64,000 nucleotides of DNA. Origin: Cytophagaceae bacterium. Its GTDB lineage: Bacteria > Bacteroidota > Bacteroidia > Cytophagales > Spirosomataceae. Made by a program: the position numbers and the translations under genes. Under the pieces are notes generated by a model. That model was not told the origin of the DNA. It saw only the letters and a program-made list of their open reading frames with translations, and did no database searches. Where the stretch lies: the NCBI GenBank assembly GCA_947460975.1, contig CANHGO010000001.1, positions 62,001 through 126,000 of the forward strand, given 5' to 3'. Positions 36,684 through 46,229 of the stretch are shown here, piece by piece (the first letter of the stretch is position 1; each line of letters begins with the position of its first letter).

Positions 36684-37096
36684 GATTCTTTCTTTTTTGT
36701 CATTGTTACAGTTGTACCTTCTTTAGTGGATTCGAACTCTACGGTATCCATTAATTCTTTTATAAGTTGTAAACCCCAGCCGCGTTTGCGTTCATCGGTG
36801 CCCAACTTATTTTCAATTTTAGGAATTTGAACTTTTGATTTATCAAATCCAATTCCTTGATCAATCACTTTAATGACTAAGGTGTCTTCTTCCAAGATAA
36901 AATGGATGAATACATTGTTTTGAGCCTGTGAGTGCTCAAATGCATTAATGCATGCCTCGATAAGCGCCATACTGATTTCAGCGGCTTTATCTTCGCTCAA
37001 ATCCATGTGCTTCGCAACTACCTCTGCCGTATTGATAGCCACCAGCTCCATGTTGGCTATAATCGGGAGTTTTAATTCAATTTTCGGTTTATCCAT
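36680..37096 (-). CDS. RsbW-like serine kinase/anti-sigma factor
   Basis: A 138-residue GHKL ATPase. The N box appears as ALIEACINAFEHS, the G1 box as DQGIGFD and the G2 box as RGWGLQLIKELMD. The small size and lack of sensor domain identify a partner-switching kinase that phosphorylates the STAS protein encoded next, and binds a sigma factor or other partner when free. It lies 21 bases after the second phosphatase gene and overlaps the STAS gene by four bases. This fixes the order phosphatase, phosphatase, kinase, antagonist. Confidence 0.88.
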   Translation of the reverse strand: MDKPKIELKLPIIANMELVAINTAEVVAKHMDLSEDKAAEISMALIEACINAFEHSQAQNNVFIHFILEEDTLVIKVIDQGIGFDKSKVQIPKIENKLGTDERKRGWGLQLIKELMDTVEFESTKEGTTVTMTKKKES

Positions 37097-37117
37097 TTTT
37101 TCTCATTTTATTAAACA

Positions 37118-39058
37118 TCATTTATTTTTTTTGATTATTACAAACGTTATATCATCTGGGTTGTGCAAACCATCCAGCCATTTATCTGCCTCTAAAATAA
37201 AAGAATTTTTAATTTCATCCGCAGATTTAGATCCTACAGCTTCTAAATGGTCTTTTACTCGATCATAATCATACATCTCCCCAGCTGGATTCGGTGCTTC
37301 AGGCAAACCATCTGACAACTGAATCACCACATCTCCTGACTCAAAATCCCTTTCAATCAGGTCGAAATCTTCATTTCCAAGACCACCCAAAGGCAAATTT
37401 GTTTGCAAGATTTCTTCCACTTTTTTAGTAGCTGCTTTGTATAAAAATATCGGAGGCATAGCAGCAGAGGTCATCCGTATCTTGTCATCTTTAACCTCAA
37501 CGATGTTTAAGCTCATCCTTAAAGTACCTAAATCGATCTTGCGAATGACTTGATTTAATTTTTTCAGGATTAAATTGATGTTCGTTTCTGTAATACTAAT
37601 TAAACTAGCCTTTGTTACAGAAACCATCATACCAGAGGCCACCCCATGTCCGGTTGCATCTCCACAAATAGATAAAATCGTTTTATCTGGCTTGACTATA
37701 AAATCATAATAATCTCCGCCTACTTCAGTAGAAGAACGAATAAAAGTTGCTATTTCCAAATCAATGTTTGTTGGCAAAATTTTGGGCAAAAAGCCTATTT
37801 GCATTTTTTTCGCCGCTTCTAATTCTTTTGTTTTTCGAGTCTCTTCAATTTTAGCAAATTTGCGCTTTTGAGCACTAGATTGTACCATCATTAAAACAAA
37901 AATGGCCAAGACAAATAAAACACAAATACCTCCGATCAATAGTTTTGTTTGCTCTTTTTGGGCATCCAACGCATCATTTTTATCCTGCTCGACGAGCGCA
38001 AAATTCTGTGCCTGATTAACCTGCTTATCACTGTAAAGGCTATCGCGTAAATCATTTGCTTTCTTTAAATACAAAAATGCTTGGCTATCTTGCCCCAAAC
38101 TTCTATAGACTTTAGATAGAAGCTTATAATTATTTAGAGCTCCTAACGTATAAGAATACTTTTTAGAAAGCTCATTAAATAAGTTACCATATTTCAAACT
38201 AGAGTCTGGCATATTGAGTTTATAATAAGCCTCCGACATACCATAATATGATTCCAACGCACCTTTTAATCTACTAGTATATAACTGAATGGGAATTGCT
38301 TTGTGATAGGCCTTGATCGCTTTTTCAAAATTTCCCAATTGTATATTTAAATTTCCCTCTAATATATATGGGTATCCCCATTGTTCTAAATAGGGATATT
38401 TATTATTGATTTTTTGTCCAATGATGAGAAATTTTTGTGCTTTGTCATATTCATTGATTAATAAATATATATCGACTAAATGTATCACTCTCTGCCTAGT
38501 AGTATTTGTCAATTCGGAATTTTTGACAGAGTTTAAACTCAATAAATCCTGATCTATTTTATTTAAATACTCTAAGCACTTGTCTTTATTACCTAAATGC
38601 GCATATATATAGGCAATTTGATAATTTATATCATTGTAAGGATTTGAAAAATAAAAAGTAGATTTTTCTGTAAGAGCCGTTTTATATCCCTTATCTAAAT
38701 TAATTTTTCTATATTTTAAAGCATCAAATGCATGGTAAAGTGCAGAAGTATAGTTTCCAGAATAAATATTCTCTGCATTAGCAAATAATAAATTAATTTG
38801 TTCAAGCAGTTCGGTTGAATTAACTTCTTTGGCTTCAATTTCAGCCTTCTTAAGAAAAATTACTGCTGAATCTAGTTTACTTTGAACTAAATTGACAGCC
38901 AAACTAATATAGATTTTTGCCTTTACCGATTTATCACTTGTTTTCTCGATTTTAAGCAATGAATCTTTAACACTTACTTTAGATTGGGCATGTAATACAT
39001 TCATGCTTCCCACAAATGCTAACAATAAAATAAAGAATGATTTAATAAAGTTCTTCAT
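37118..39058 (-). CDS. TPR-membrane-SpoIIE (PP2C) phosphatase
   Basis: A 646-residue protein. The ATG at 39058 yields signal sequence MKNFIKSFFILLLAFVGSMNVLHAQ; a longer TTG frame reaching the upstream gene is rejected. About 340 periplasmic residues form TPR-like helices (YPYILEGNLNIQLGNFEKAIKAYHKA). One membrane helix near 370-392 leads to a coiled-coil ELEAAKKMQIGFLP and a SpoIIE-type PP2C domain with GGDYYDF, CGDATGHG and DDITFVI carrying the metal Asp residues. It should dephosphorylate the STAS protein in response to an outside signal. It lies 50 bases after the other phosphatase gene. Confidence 0.88.
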   Translation of the reverse strand: MKNFIKSFFILLLAFVGSMNVLHAQSKVSVKDSLLKIEKTSDKSVKAKIYISLAVNLVQSKLDSAVIFLKKAEIEAKEVNSTELLEQINLLFANAENIYSGNYTSALYHAFDALKYRKINLDKGYKTALTEKSTFYFSNPYNDINYQIAYIYAHLGNKDKCLEYLNKIDQDLLSLNSVKNSELTNTTRQRVIHLVDIYLLINEYDKAQKFLIIGQKINNKYPYLEQWGYPYILEGNLNIQLGNFEKAIKAYHKAIPIQLYTSRLKGALESYYGMSEAYYKLNMPDSSLKYGNLFNELSKKYSYTLGALNNYKLLSKVYRSLGQDSQAFLYLKKANDLRDSLYSDKQVNQAQNFALVEQDKNDALDAQKEQTKLLIGGICVLFVLAIFVLMMVQSSAQKRKFAKIEETRKTKELEAAKKMQIGFLPKILPTNIDLEIATFIRSSTEVGGDYYDFIVKPDKTILSICGDATGHGVASGMMVSVTKASLISITETNINLILKKLNQVIRKIDLGTLRMSLNIVEVKDDKIRMTSAAMPPIFLYKAATKKVEEILQTNLPLGGLGNEDFDLIERDFESGDVVIQLSDGLPEAPNPAGEMYDYDRVKDHLEAVGSKSADEIKNSFILEADKWLDGLHNPDDITFVIIKKNK

Positions 39059-39108
39059 AGATTTAATTCGTACGTTCCATAAACAATCTTTTCGTTTTAT
39101 AATATTGA

Positions 39109-42100
39109 TCAAACGTGCTTAATAACGACTATCGTAATATCGTCTGGGGTTGTTTGGCCGGCCAACCAATCACTTCCTAATACCATCAATGCATCCTTTA
39201 TTTCTTCCGCCGTTTTGTCTGCATTCAGTAAAATACAATCCTCAACAGCCTGATAACCCAGTTGCTCTCCTTTTAGATTAGGAGCTTCTGGCAAACCATC
39301 CGATGCAATGACAAATATGTCTCCTTTTGAAAATGAACGTTCCTCCATATCAAAAGTAGCTCCATACAAACCACCTAGAGGTAATCCACTGATTTGTATT
39401 TCTTCGATCTTTTTCGACTTAGCTACATATAAATAACACGGTGGCATAGCCGCTGAACTAAGTTTCAATTTGTTCTTCTTAAAATGAACGATATTTAAAC
39501 TCATCCTTAAAATTCCTAAATCCACTTTTTTCACAAGTCGATTTAAGTCATACAGCATTTTATTTGGTTCATCTAGAGGAAGACCGATTAGACCGGCTTT
39601 GGTGATGGACACCAACATACCCGCTGCCGTTCCATGACCTGTGGCGTCTCCACAAACTGCCACCAAACTACCATCGGGCTGAGGATGAAAATCGTAATAA
39701 TCACCACCTACTTCCGATGATGTTTGTAAATAACTAGCTATATCTAAGCCATCGACCTTAGGTAAGGTTTTAGGCAACATCCTATTTTGCAAATCCTTGG
39801 CCGCCTCTAATTCAGCCATTCTTCGCTCGTCTTCCGCCTTACCTCTTGATTTTTTAGCTTGGTATTTTCCAAATAAAATGAAAAAATACACTAACAATCC
39901 CAGGTAAACCAGGTAAGCAAAAATGGTTCGATACCATGGTGGAGAAATTTTAAATTTAACGCTAGTTTCATCACTCACATGGCCTGAAGCGTCCATGGCT
40001 CTAACATGAAAGGTATAGGTGCCTTCATGTAAATTGGTATATTCCTTTTTGAAATCTTTGATATATTCACTCCAAGTATCATCCTGGTTTTCGAGCCAAT
40101 AACTAAAAGTTGTCTTACTCTCTGTTCCATATAAAGGATAGGCCACCTCGAAGACCAGGTTGTTTTGAGAAAAAGGAAGTGTTTCAGGCACAATGGGAAC
40201 AGGTTCCCCATTGGAAGAGATCGATCGAATTAAGGCTTTAAATTGTTGGGCTGGCTCCTTTAACGCCAAAGCAGGAAGGTAGCGATACAATTTGCTTTCC
40301 TGCGAACCAAACCAAATGACCTCATTATCTCCGCTTCCTTCCGGAAATACATTATAACTTAATTCATCCAAATCTACTTTGTAAAAAGGGTATTTTTCAT
40401 AAGTAAATCCTTTTTTAATGTCAAAATACGTTTTGAATAATCCTTTTTTACAGACTAACCAACCATACCCTGCATCTTTATTATAAGTGTAATTCCATAG
40501 TCCATCCGAAACCATTTCATCTAAACTGAAGCCTGAATATTTTAGTTTTTGAGCTTTCGTGTCAATAATAAAAACTTTATTAGAAGAATCACAAGTAGCC
40601 AAAATATCATCTTTCAAATACACTATTCCCTTCTGCTGCTTGGTTTTAGCGAATGATTTATCTTGCGGCAGAGGAGTAAATGCTCCCTGACCAGATACAT
40701 CATATTTGAACATGACAATTCCCTTCCGCGTGGATATCAATATTTTTCCAGGCTCAAGTTCCGAAACATTAGAGCCACGACATTGATCACCACCAATAAT
40801 TTTAATTTGCTTCCAAACCTTGCCATTAAATTGATGTAGTAAAAGTCCATAGGCACTATTACTACTAAATAAAAGGGAAGGATTTAACTTGGACTGAATG
40901 GATTTGTTGCTTCGATAAATATCCGAAATTTTAATCTTCTTCCCATTTAAAACAGCGTTTATCGAATAGTTGTTTGTACAAACAATTTGATCATTAAATA
41001 AAACCAAGGATCCACCCAACTCTTTTACATCCAAAGACTTAAATACCGAAGTTTCGGTTATCGACTTTTTAGGGACAAATTGAAATAAATCATCATTTGT
41101 ACGGATGATTAATTTTCCCTTGTGCCTTAAGATGTCAGAAACTCCACCTACAATTCCATTTAATGTTGAAAAATTAGTCAAAGACGGGTCAAAAGAGATT
41201 TTAGTGGCTCCTGAATTTGCCCCCCAAATATCTCCCACTCGGTCTTGCATGACGAATCCTAAGCCAGTTTCAGGTAAGCCCGAACTCAAGCCAACTTCCG
41301 CGTTGGTACTTAAGTCTTGATTTAAAAATAAGATTCCCCTGTCATTAGTAATGATCGCAATCTTGCCATTTCGCATGACCTTGTCATTGATGTATGACTT
41401 GCCTTCCATGACGTATTTGTTGGCATACGGATTATCCACCGGCAAAAATTCGCCTTTCTTGGTCATCCTAATTAATCCAATGTTTCGCGAAACCAACAGG
41501 TGATCCCCGTTGTCCAATTGGTAATTTGCCTCGATCCGATTTTGAGCAAATAACTTTTCAGAACCTTTGATGACCGAAAACCCATTTTTACTAGAATACT
41601 TGAATAAGCCTTTCCCCCAAACTCTTAAGTAAACCCCGTCCGGTGAACCTAAAATAATATGCACATCATCCTTAAACTTGTATGAGCGTAAATACTTTTT
41701 ATCCTTAAATAAATAAACTGCATTTTCTGTTTGAAAAAATACGGTGTCTTGACGAACAACCAATCCCCAAAATGTAGCTGAAACCTCATCCTTTTTGGGC
41801 AATTTATCAGAAAGAGATATATACTCATTTTGACCAAATTTATTTTTTTCCAAATACCCGAAATTGGTTCCATTAAATCCTAAGTAAATCGTATTTTTTG
41901 AATCTGTTTCCGCATCACGAACAAAAGCACTCATTGGCTTTCCATTCTGCAATACCCGCCTAACCCTTTGTCCATCAAATTCGATTAACCCATTTCTAAC
42001 ATTACCCACATAAATGACCCCTTCTTTATCTTGAAGCACTACATAATTACCAAACATAGACCTCAGAAAATCCCTTTTGTAATGCGAAATGAAAAAATTA

Positions 42101-42183
42101 CCTAGCTCTAAATCTTTTGAATCAGTATTTTGAGAGACTACACCAAATGGAAGAAATAGCAGTAATGCAATGACAAATTTCAT
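39109..42183 (-). CDS. Propeller-Y_Y_Y-membrane-SpoIIE (PP2C) phosphatase
   Basis: A 1024-residue sensor phosphatase. Signal MKFVIALLLFLPFGVVS; about 620 residues with propeller-like repeats (VMQDRVGDIWGANSG and similar), a Y_Y_Y domain around 680-755 (TNLHEGTYTFHVRAMDASG), one membrane helix (WYRTIFAYLVYLGLLVYFFI), a short coiled coil with AELEAAKDLQNRMLP and a SpoIIE domain with GGDYYDF, CGDATGHG and DDITIVV. The input module is that of Bacteroidota hybrid two-component sensors, here joined to a phosphatase instead of a histidine kinase. The catalytic domain resembles that of the next gene closely, so the two phosphatases probably act on the same STAS protein with different inputs. Confidence 0.88.
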   Translation of the reverse strand: MKFVIALLLFLPFGVVSQNTDSKDLELGNFFISHYKRDFLRSMFGNYVVLQDKEGVIYVGNVRNGLIEFDGQRVRRVLQNGKPMSAFVRDAETDSKNTIYLGFNGTNFGYLEKNKFGQNEYISLSDKLPKKDEVSATFWGLVVRQDTVFFQTENAVYLFKDKKYLRSYKFKDDVHIILGSPDGVYLRVWGKGLFKYSSKNGFSVIKGSEKLFAQNRIEANYQLDNGDHLLVSRNIGLIRMTKKGEFLPVDNPYANKYVMEGKSYINDKVMRNGKIAIITNDRGILFLNQDLSTNAEVGLSSGLPETGLGFVMQDRVGDIWGANSGATKISFDPSLTNFSTLNGIVGGVSDILRHKGKLIIRTNDDLFQFVPKKSITETSVFKSLDVKELGGSLVLFNDQIVCTNNYSINAVLNGKKIKISDIYRSNKSIQSKLNPSLLFSSNSAYGLLLHQFNGKVWKQIKIIGGDQCRGSNVSELEPGKILISTRKGIVMFKYDVSGQGAFTPLPQDKSFAKTKQQKGIVYLKDDILATCDSSNKVFIIDTKAQKLKYSGFSLDEMVSDGLWNYTYNKDAGYGWLVCKKGLFKTYFDIKKGFTYEKYPFYKVDLDELSYNVFPEGSGDNEVIWFGSQESKLYRYLPALALKEPAQQFKALIRSISSNGEPVPIVPETLPFSQNNLVFEVAYPLYGTESKTTFSYWLENQDDTWSEYIKDFKKEYTNLHEGTYTFHVRAMDASGHVSDETSVKFKISPPWYRTIFAYLVYLGLLVYFFILFGKYQAKKSRGKAEDERRMAELEAAKDLQNRMLPKTLPKVDGLDIASYLQTSSEVGGDYYDFHPQPDGSLVAVCGDATGHGTAAGMLVSITKAGLIGLPLDEPNKMLYDLNRLVKKVDLGILRMSLNIVHFKKNKLKLSSAAMPPCYLYVAKSKKIEEIQISGLPLGGLYGATFDMEERSFSKGDIFVIASDGLPEAPNLKGEQLGYQAVEDCILLNADKTAEEIKDALMVLGSDWLAGQTTPDDITIVVIKHV

Positions 42184-42291
42184 CGGATATTATTTTTAAA
42201 TAGGTAAGTTTTTGAACTGTAAAAGATTAACCACTGAATGAATTTAGATTCTTTTAGAAACTAATTTGTGAATATAATAAAAATATTAATA

Positions 42292-42299
42292 CAAAATTA
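42292..42299 (-). promoter_or_regulatory. Candidate -7 box (TAATTTTG) for the signalling operon
   Basis: On the minus strand TAATTTTG fits TAnnTTTG and lies 109 bases before the ATG of the propeller phosphatase. The rest of 42184-42420 is A+T-rich with no other strong feature seen. No good upstream TTG box was found. Confidence 0.35.
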
Positions 42300-42420
42300 T
42301 CGTGACGGTAGTGTATATATGTTTTTTAATTATTTCTTGAAATGAAAAATGGCTCCCCAAAAAGAGATAAAATATTTTTTTTGCATTCAGAACGTACCAA
42401 CAAATAATCAATCCGTTAAC

Positions 42421-43854
42421 TTAATTATCCCGATAGTTTAAAGCGGGCTTACGGTTTCCTAGCAGGGACTTATATTGAAAATCCACACCTCTCTTTTTAG
42501 TCCATTCATCCGTCGCTTCTTGAATCATTTTAGGATTTTTGAATAGGTCAATAGCCGTCAAAGCAATGGTTTTTGCTGCGACCATCATTCCTTTTCGGCC
42601 TATGCTGGTTCCGCCGGAGGCGACGGCTTGCCAACTATGTGCCGATGTTCCCGGTACCCAAGTAGCGGTTCCTAAACCGATGGTTGGCACCACCCAAGAA
42701 ACATCCCCTACATCCGTGGACCCACCCGAACTAGGATCTTGTCGATTCAAAAATACTTGATTCGTTGTATTTAAATCCATGGGCTCCATTCCGGGAGTTT
42801 GTTGGAGCTGCTTCGCGAAAGCAGTTTCTGTCGGCGAAAGAGTGTAGCCTCCTACTATCTTTAAATTAGCTGACATCGTTTCCGCTAAACGTTCATTGGG
42901 TAAAATCTCATATACCCCACTGATCAGTTCCACTTCAAATTTAGTTCCGGTACCTAGCGCAGCCCCTTCGGCAGCCTTTTCAACTCGGTCCCAAACATCA
43001 AAAACAATATTTCGATTTGGTGAGCGAATGTAATAATATACTTCTGCAAAATCGGGAACAATGTTAGGAGCTTTACCCCCATTCGTGATGACATAATGAA
43101 TTCTTGTGGACGCAGGCACATGTTCACGCATCATATTGACCATATAATCCATGGCCTCCACCGCATCTAGAGCAGAACGCCCCCTTTCAGGTGAAGCAGC
43201 CGCATGAGACGATAATCCATAAAAACGAAATTTACCTGCTTTATTGGCCAACGAAGAAGAAGCCGCCACCGTATTTTCATCATTGGGATGCCAGTGTAAC
43301 ATGACATCCGCCTGAGCAAATAAACCTGCTCGGACCATGTAAACTTTCCCAGCGCCCCCTTCTTCAGCGGGACAACCGTATAATTTAATGGTACCTTTTT
43401 GACCCGTTTCTTTCATCCAATCTTTGACCGCTATGGCCGCAGCCACAGAACCAGTGCCAAATAAATGATGGCCGCAAGCATGTCCTGAATTCCCCCCTAA
43501 AGAACGTTTAACAGGGATACTATCTTGCGATAAACCAGGCAAAGCATCATATTCTGCCATGATCCCAATGACTGGTTTTCCCTGGCCAAAAGTTGCCACA
43601 AAGGCCGTTGGTATATCAGCCACGCCAGCTTCAATAATAAATCCAGCTTGTTTCAAAGTTTCCTGAAGCAATAATGAACTTTGCTTTTCCTTATAACCCA
43701 CCTCGGCCAAACCCCATATTTTTTGTGCCATTTGGCCGTAGGTTGATTCCAATTTGGCGATGCGAGCGATGGCCTTTTTTTTGTCGAGATCCTGAGAATT
43801 AGCTACCCATGAAAGAGTAGACAATAGAATTAAAATTAAACTTTTACGAATCAT
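42421..43854 (-). CDS. M20 family amidohydrolase (AbgB-like), exported
   Basis: A 477-residue metallo-amidohydrolase. The ATG at 43854 gives signal MIRKSLILILLSTLSWVANS; the longer frame to 44031 overlaps the lipid-kinase gene and is rejected. GIMAEYDALPGLSQ, SGHACGHHLFG, PAEEGGAGKVYMVR and ADVMLHWHP are the metal-binding and catalytic blocks of the M20 aminobenzoyl-glutamate hydrolase B group. It would cut an N-acyl or peptide-like amide in the periplasm. The real substrate is uncertain since AbgB-like proteins are broad. It is the third gene after the CBS protein and the lipid-kinase-like gene, with 19 bases before it. Confidence 0.88.
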   Translation of the reverse strand: MIRKSLILILLSTLSWVANSQDLDKKKAIARIAKLESTYGQMAQKIWGLAEVGYKEKQSSLLLQETLKQAGFIIEAGVADIPTAFVATFGQGKPVIGIMAEYDALPGLSQDSIPVKRSLGGNSGHACGHHLFGTGSVAAAIAVKDWMKETGQKGTIKLYGCPAEEGGAGKVYMVRAGLFAQADVMLHWHPNDENTVAASSSLANKAGKFRFYGLSSHAAASPERGRSALDAVEAMDYMVNMMREHVPASTRIHYVITNGGKAPNIVPDFAEVYYYIRSPNRNIVFDVWDRVEKAAEGAALGTGTKFEVELISGVYEILPNERLAETMSANLKIVGGYTLSPTETAFAKQLQQTPGMEPMDLNTTNQVFLNRQDPSSGGSTDVGDVSWVVPTIGLGTATWVPGTSAHSWQAVASGGTSIGRKGMMVAAKTIALTAIDLFKNPKMIQEATDEWTKKRGVDFQYKSLLGNRKPALNYRDN

Positions 43855-43873
43855 GTATGTGAAATTTATGCGA

Positions 43874-44740
43874 TTAATTGGGGACAATATAGTTGAATTT
43901 AGCAGGAAGAATTTTAAAATCAAATGTATCCGACTCCAAAACTTCCCCATCCACTTGCGCAATAAGGACCCGATTGCAATGGATGCGAGTTGCTTGAATA
44001 GTAGAAAATTCCAAAAAAGAATAGTTAACATGTTTTCCTTTTTGAATGAGTGGCATATAAAAAAGACGCTTAATCACAGCTATAGGATTGCATAACATCA
44101 TATTTAATGCACCATCTTGAATGGAGGCCATTGGGAAAAAATGGAATCCACCACCCGCTCGGGAGGAATTAAAAATCATACACAAAAATACTTTCTTAAC
44201 GATTGTTTTTCCTCCGCGATCAAAGCTGATCTCGTAGGATTTAAACTTTAATAGTTGGGGTATCGCCGCCAAATAATACCCTAAAGCACCTCCAATAAAT
44301 CGAATGGCCTGCATCGATTTCAACACATCCCCCTCAATACCAATCCCGACCCCATTTAAAAAAATCATGTCATTAACCTGTCCAGCGTCATAACTCGCTG
44401 TATGGCCATTCAAAATATGGCCCAAATGTTCTGTTTTTGAAATTTTGCCAAAAACTTTCCAATGAAAATCATTGCCAGTCCCACCTTGAAATAAACCAAT
44501 AGGAATGGAGCAATCAGGGTATTTATTGACAAAATAATTAAAGGTACCATCGCCCCCCATGACCCACACTTCATCAAAATTTTGTAAGTCGGCAGGCCAT
44601 GGTAGATCAAATAACTGGATGGACCAACTAGGCCTTTTTTCAGCGACTTCAGCCAAAACCCAATCACGGTAAGCTTTAATGTTACTTTTATGAGGATTTA
44701 CTAAAAAACAAATCTTTTTAAAGTCAATGTTAGTCTTCAT
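43874..44740 (-). CDS. Diacylglycerol kinase-like lipid kinase
   Basis: A 288-residue member of the DAGK catalytic family. VNPHKSN near the start corresponds to the NP phosphate-binding loop, VMGGDGTFNYFVN to the nucleotide loop, and FQGGTGNDFHWKVFG to the GTGNDFA block. FHFFPMASIQDGALNMMLC is the second conserved region. It would phosphorylate a lipid such as diacylglycerol or sphingoid base; the specific lipid is unknown. Its ATG directly abuts the stop of the CBS gene and it precedes the M20 gene by 19 bases, so the three are probably cotranscribed. Confidence 0.88.
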   Translation of the reverse strand: MKTNIDFKKICFLVNPHKSNIKAYRDWVLAEVAEKRPSWSIQLFDLPWPADLQNFDEVWVMGGDGTFNYFVNKYPDCSIPIGLFQGGTGNDFHWKVFGKISKTEHLGHILNGHTASYDAGQVNDMIFLNGVGIGIEGDVLKSMQAIRFIGGALGYYLAAIPQLLKFKSYEISFDRGGKTIVKKVFLCMIFNSSRAGGGFHFFPMASIQDGALNMMLCNPIAVIKRLFYMPLIQKGKHVNYSFLEFSTIQATRIHCNRVLIAQVDGEVLESDTFDFKILPAKFNYIVPN

Positions 44741-45169
44741 TTAGGCATGAATGTAATTCTTGAGATGCTCAATCGTTTCCAAATGTTTTTTTATAGTGGA
44801 TCGAATTAAATCATTAATCGAAATGATTCCCATCAACTCCCCCTCTTCAACGACCGGCAAATATCGAATATTTTTTTCTGACATAATAATCATGCAAGAT
44901 TCAAGGCTGGTGGTTCGATCGATCAAAGGCAAATCTGTCGTCATAATTTCAGCCACCGAAGTATCCGAAGAGTTCTTGTCCAATAAAACAACTTTTCGCG
45001 CATAATCTCGTTCCGTCAAAATACCCACATATTTACCCTGATCTAATACCACAACTGAACCTATGTTTTTTTCTTGCATAATTTGCAAGGCCGAAATAAT
45101 CTTGGAATCTGGGCTGACCGATACGACATAAGACCCTTTTTGGGCCAATATGTCAATGACTTTTTTCAT
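44741..45169 (-). CDS. CBS-pair domain protein
   Basis: A 142-residue protein consisting of two CBS motifs only (first around 10-65, with NIGSVVVLDQGKYVGILTERDYARKV; second around 75-130, with NIRYLPVVEEGELMGIISINDLIR). CBS pairs bind adenosine nucleotides or similar ligands and usually regulate a partner. There is no attached catalytic domain. Adjacent downstream genes encode a lipid kinase-like enzyme and an M20 hydrolase, either of which might be the regulated partner. Confidence 0.9.
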   Translation of the reverse strand: MKKVIDILAQKGSYVVSVSPDSKIISALQIMQEKNIGSVVVLDQGKYVGILTERDYARKVVLLDKNSSDTSVAEIMTTDLPLIDRTTSLESCMIIMSEKNIRYLPVVEEGELMGIISINDLIRSTIKKHLETIEHLKNYIHA

Positions 45170-45344
45170 GGCTTTAGATTTAAATTTATTGGAATTATTT
45201 AAATTAATAAAAATATATTACAATTAAATACATTTTAAATATTTAAATCAATTTGCTGTATCAAATCATTTATTGAAATTAAATCTGATAATAAAATAAT
45301 AAAACAATAAATTTATACATCCTCTATTTAATCCCCATTAGAAA

Positions 45345-46061
45345 ATGCAATCCCAGATAAAAACCGCCATCATCACAGGAGCCTCCAAAGGAATTGGACG
45401 TGCACTAGCGCTATTGTTAGCCAAAAATAATTTCCAATTATCCATTGTCGCGCGAAGCCAAGGTGAATTAAAAGATTTGGCAGCCGAGATAACCGAAATA
45501 GGACATAGACCCTTATATTTTGTGGGCGATGTTTCGGATGAGGCATTTGTCCAACAAACCATCGACAAAACGGCACATACTTTTCAAAAAATAGATTTCT
45601 TAATCAATAATGCGGGGACTGGGACTTTTGGCCCCACAGAATCTTTTTCAGGCCAGTCTTGGGATACCATTTTTGACACCAATGTAAAAGGCACGTTTCT
45701 TTTCTCTAAGGCAGTTTTGCCATGGATGAAAGAAGCTAAAAAGGGACATATTATTTCTGTGGCATCTGATGTCGCGAAACGCGTTTTTGATGGGGGAGCC
45801 TTGTATTGTTCATCGAAATATGCCCAACATGCATTTACCGAAGCACTAAGAAAAGAAGTTAGAAGAGATGGCATAAAAGTATCTACCGTCTATTCAGGCT
45901 TGGTTGACACGATGTTTCACCCAGAACCCCAAGGTTCAGAGTCACATAAAGATTGGTTGTCATGTGAAGACATGGCCGACAGTATTTTTTACATTATGAA
46001 CCAACCCGCGCATGTGGTCATCGATGAATTAATGATTCACCCACTTTCCCAAGAATACTAA
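45345..46061 (+). CDS. Short-chain dehydrogenase/reductase
   Basis: A 238-residue classical SDR. TGASKGIG (about 11-18) binds the cofactor, NNAG lies at 88-91, and Ser141 with Tyr154/Lys158 (YCSSK) complete the catalytic set. It resembles 3-oxoacyl-ACP reductase-type and sepiapterin-like SDRs, but the C-terminal region (EPQGSESHKDWLSCEDMADSI) is not specific. It is a single-gene unit on the plus strand, followed 81 bases later by a clear terminator. Substrate unknown. Confidence 0.9.
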   Translation: MQSQIKTAIITGASKGIGRALALLLAKNNFQLSIVARSQGELKDLAAEITEIGHRPLYFVGDVSDEAFVQQTIDKTAHTFQKIDFLINNAGTGTFGPTESFSGQSWDTIFDTNVKGTFLFSKAVLPWMKEAKKGHIISVASDVAKRVFDGGALYCSSKYAQHAFTEALRKEVRRDGIKVSTVYSGLVDTMFHPEPQGSESHKDWLSCEDMADSIFYIMNQPAHVVIDELMIHPLSQEY

Positions 46062-46136
46062 GATTAATACGCTTTACATACTCAAAATTCAATCAATCTT
46101 TGAGTCAAATTTAAGCTGATTCATTCTGTAATCATC

Positions 46137-46170
46137 AAAAAAAATCCTGGTCAAAGGCCAGGATTTTTTT
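46137..46170 (+). terminator. Rho-independent terminator of the SDR gene
   Basis: Arms AATCCTGG and CCAGGATT, with an A-run before and seven T after, lie 81 bases downstream of the SDR stop. The remaining bases up to 46350 are A+T-rich and hold the promoter region of the next gene. Confidence 0.88.
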
Positions 46171-46229
46171 GAATTCTCCAATTTACTTCATCAAAATGTT
46201 CTAAACTCTACAACATATACCACAAGTTA

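Noticed and set aside
39059-39112. TTG start of the TPR phosphatase overlapping the upstream stop
   Set aside because: It looks like coupling, but it is a TTG codon and the ATG at 39058 begins a normal signal peptide.
42184-42420. Hidden small gene before the signalling operon
   Set aside because: No ORF with a plausible start was found; only a candidate -7 box is supported.
43855-44031. 59-residue extension of the M20 amidohydrolase frame
   Set aside because: It overlaps the coding region of the lipid-kinase-like gene and would bury a clean signal peptide at 43854.
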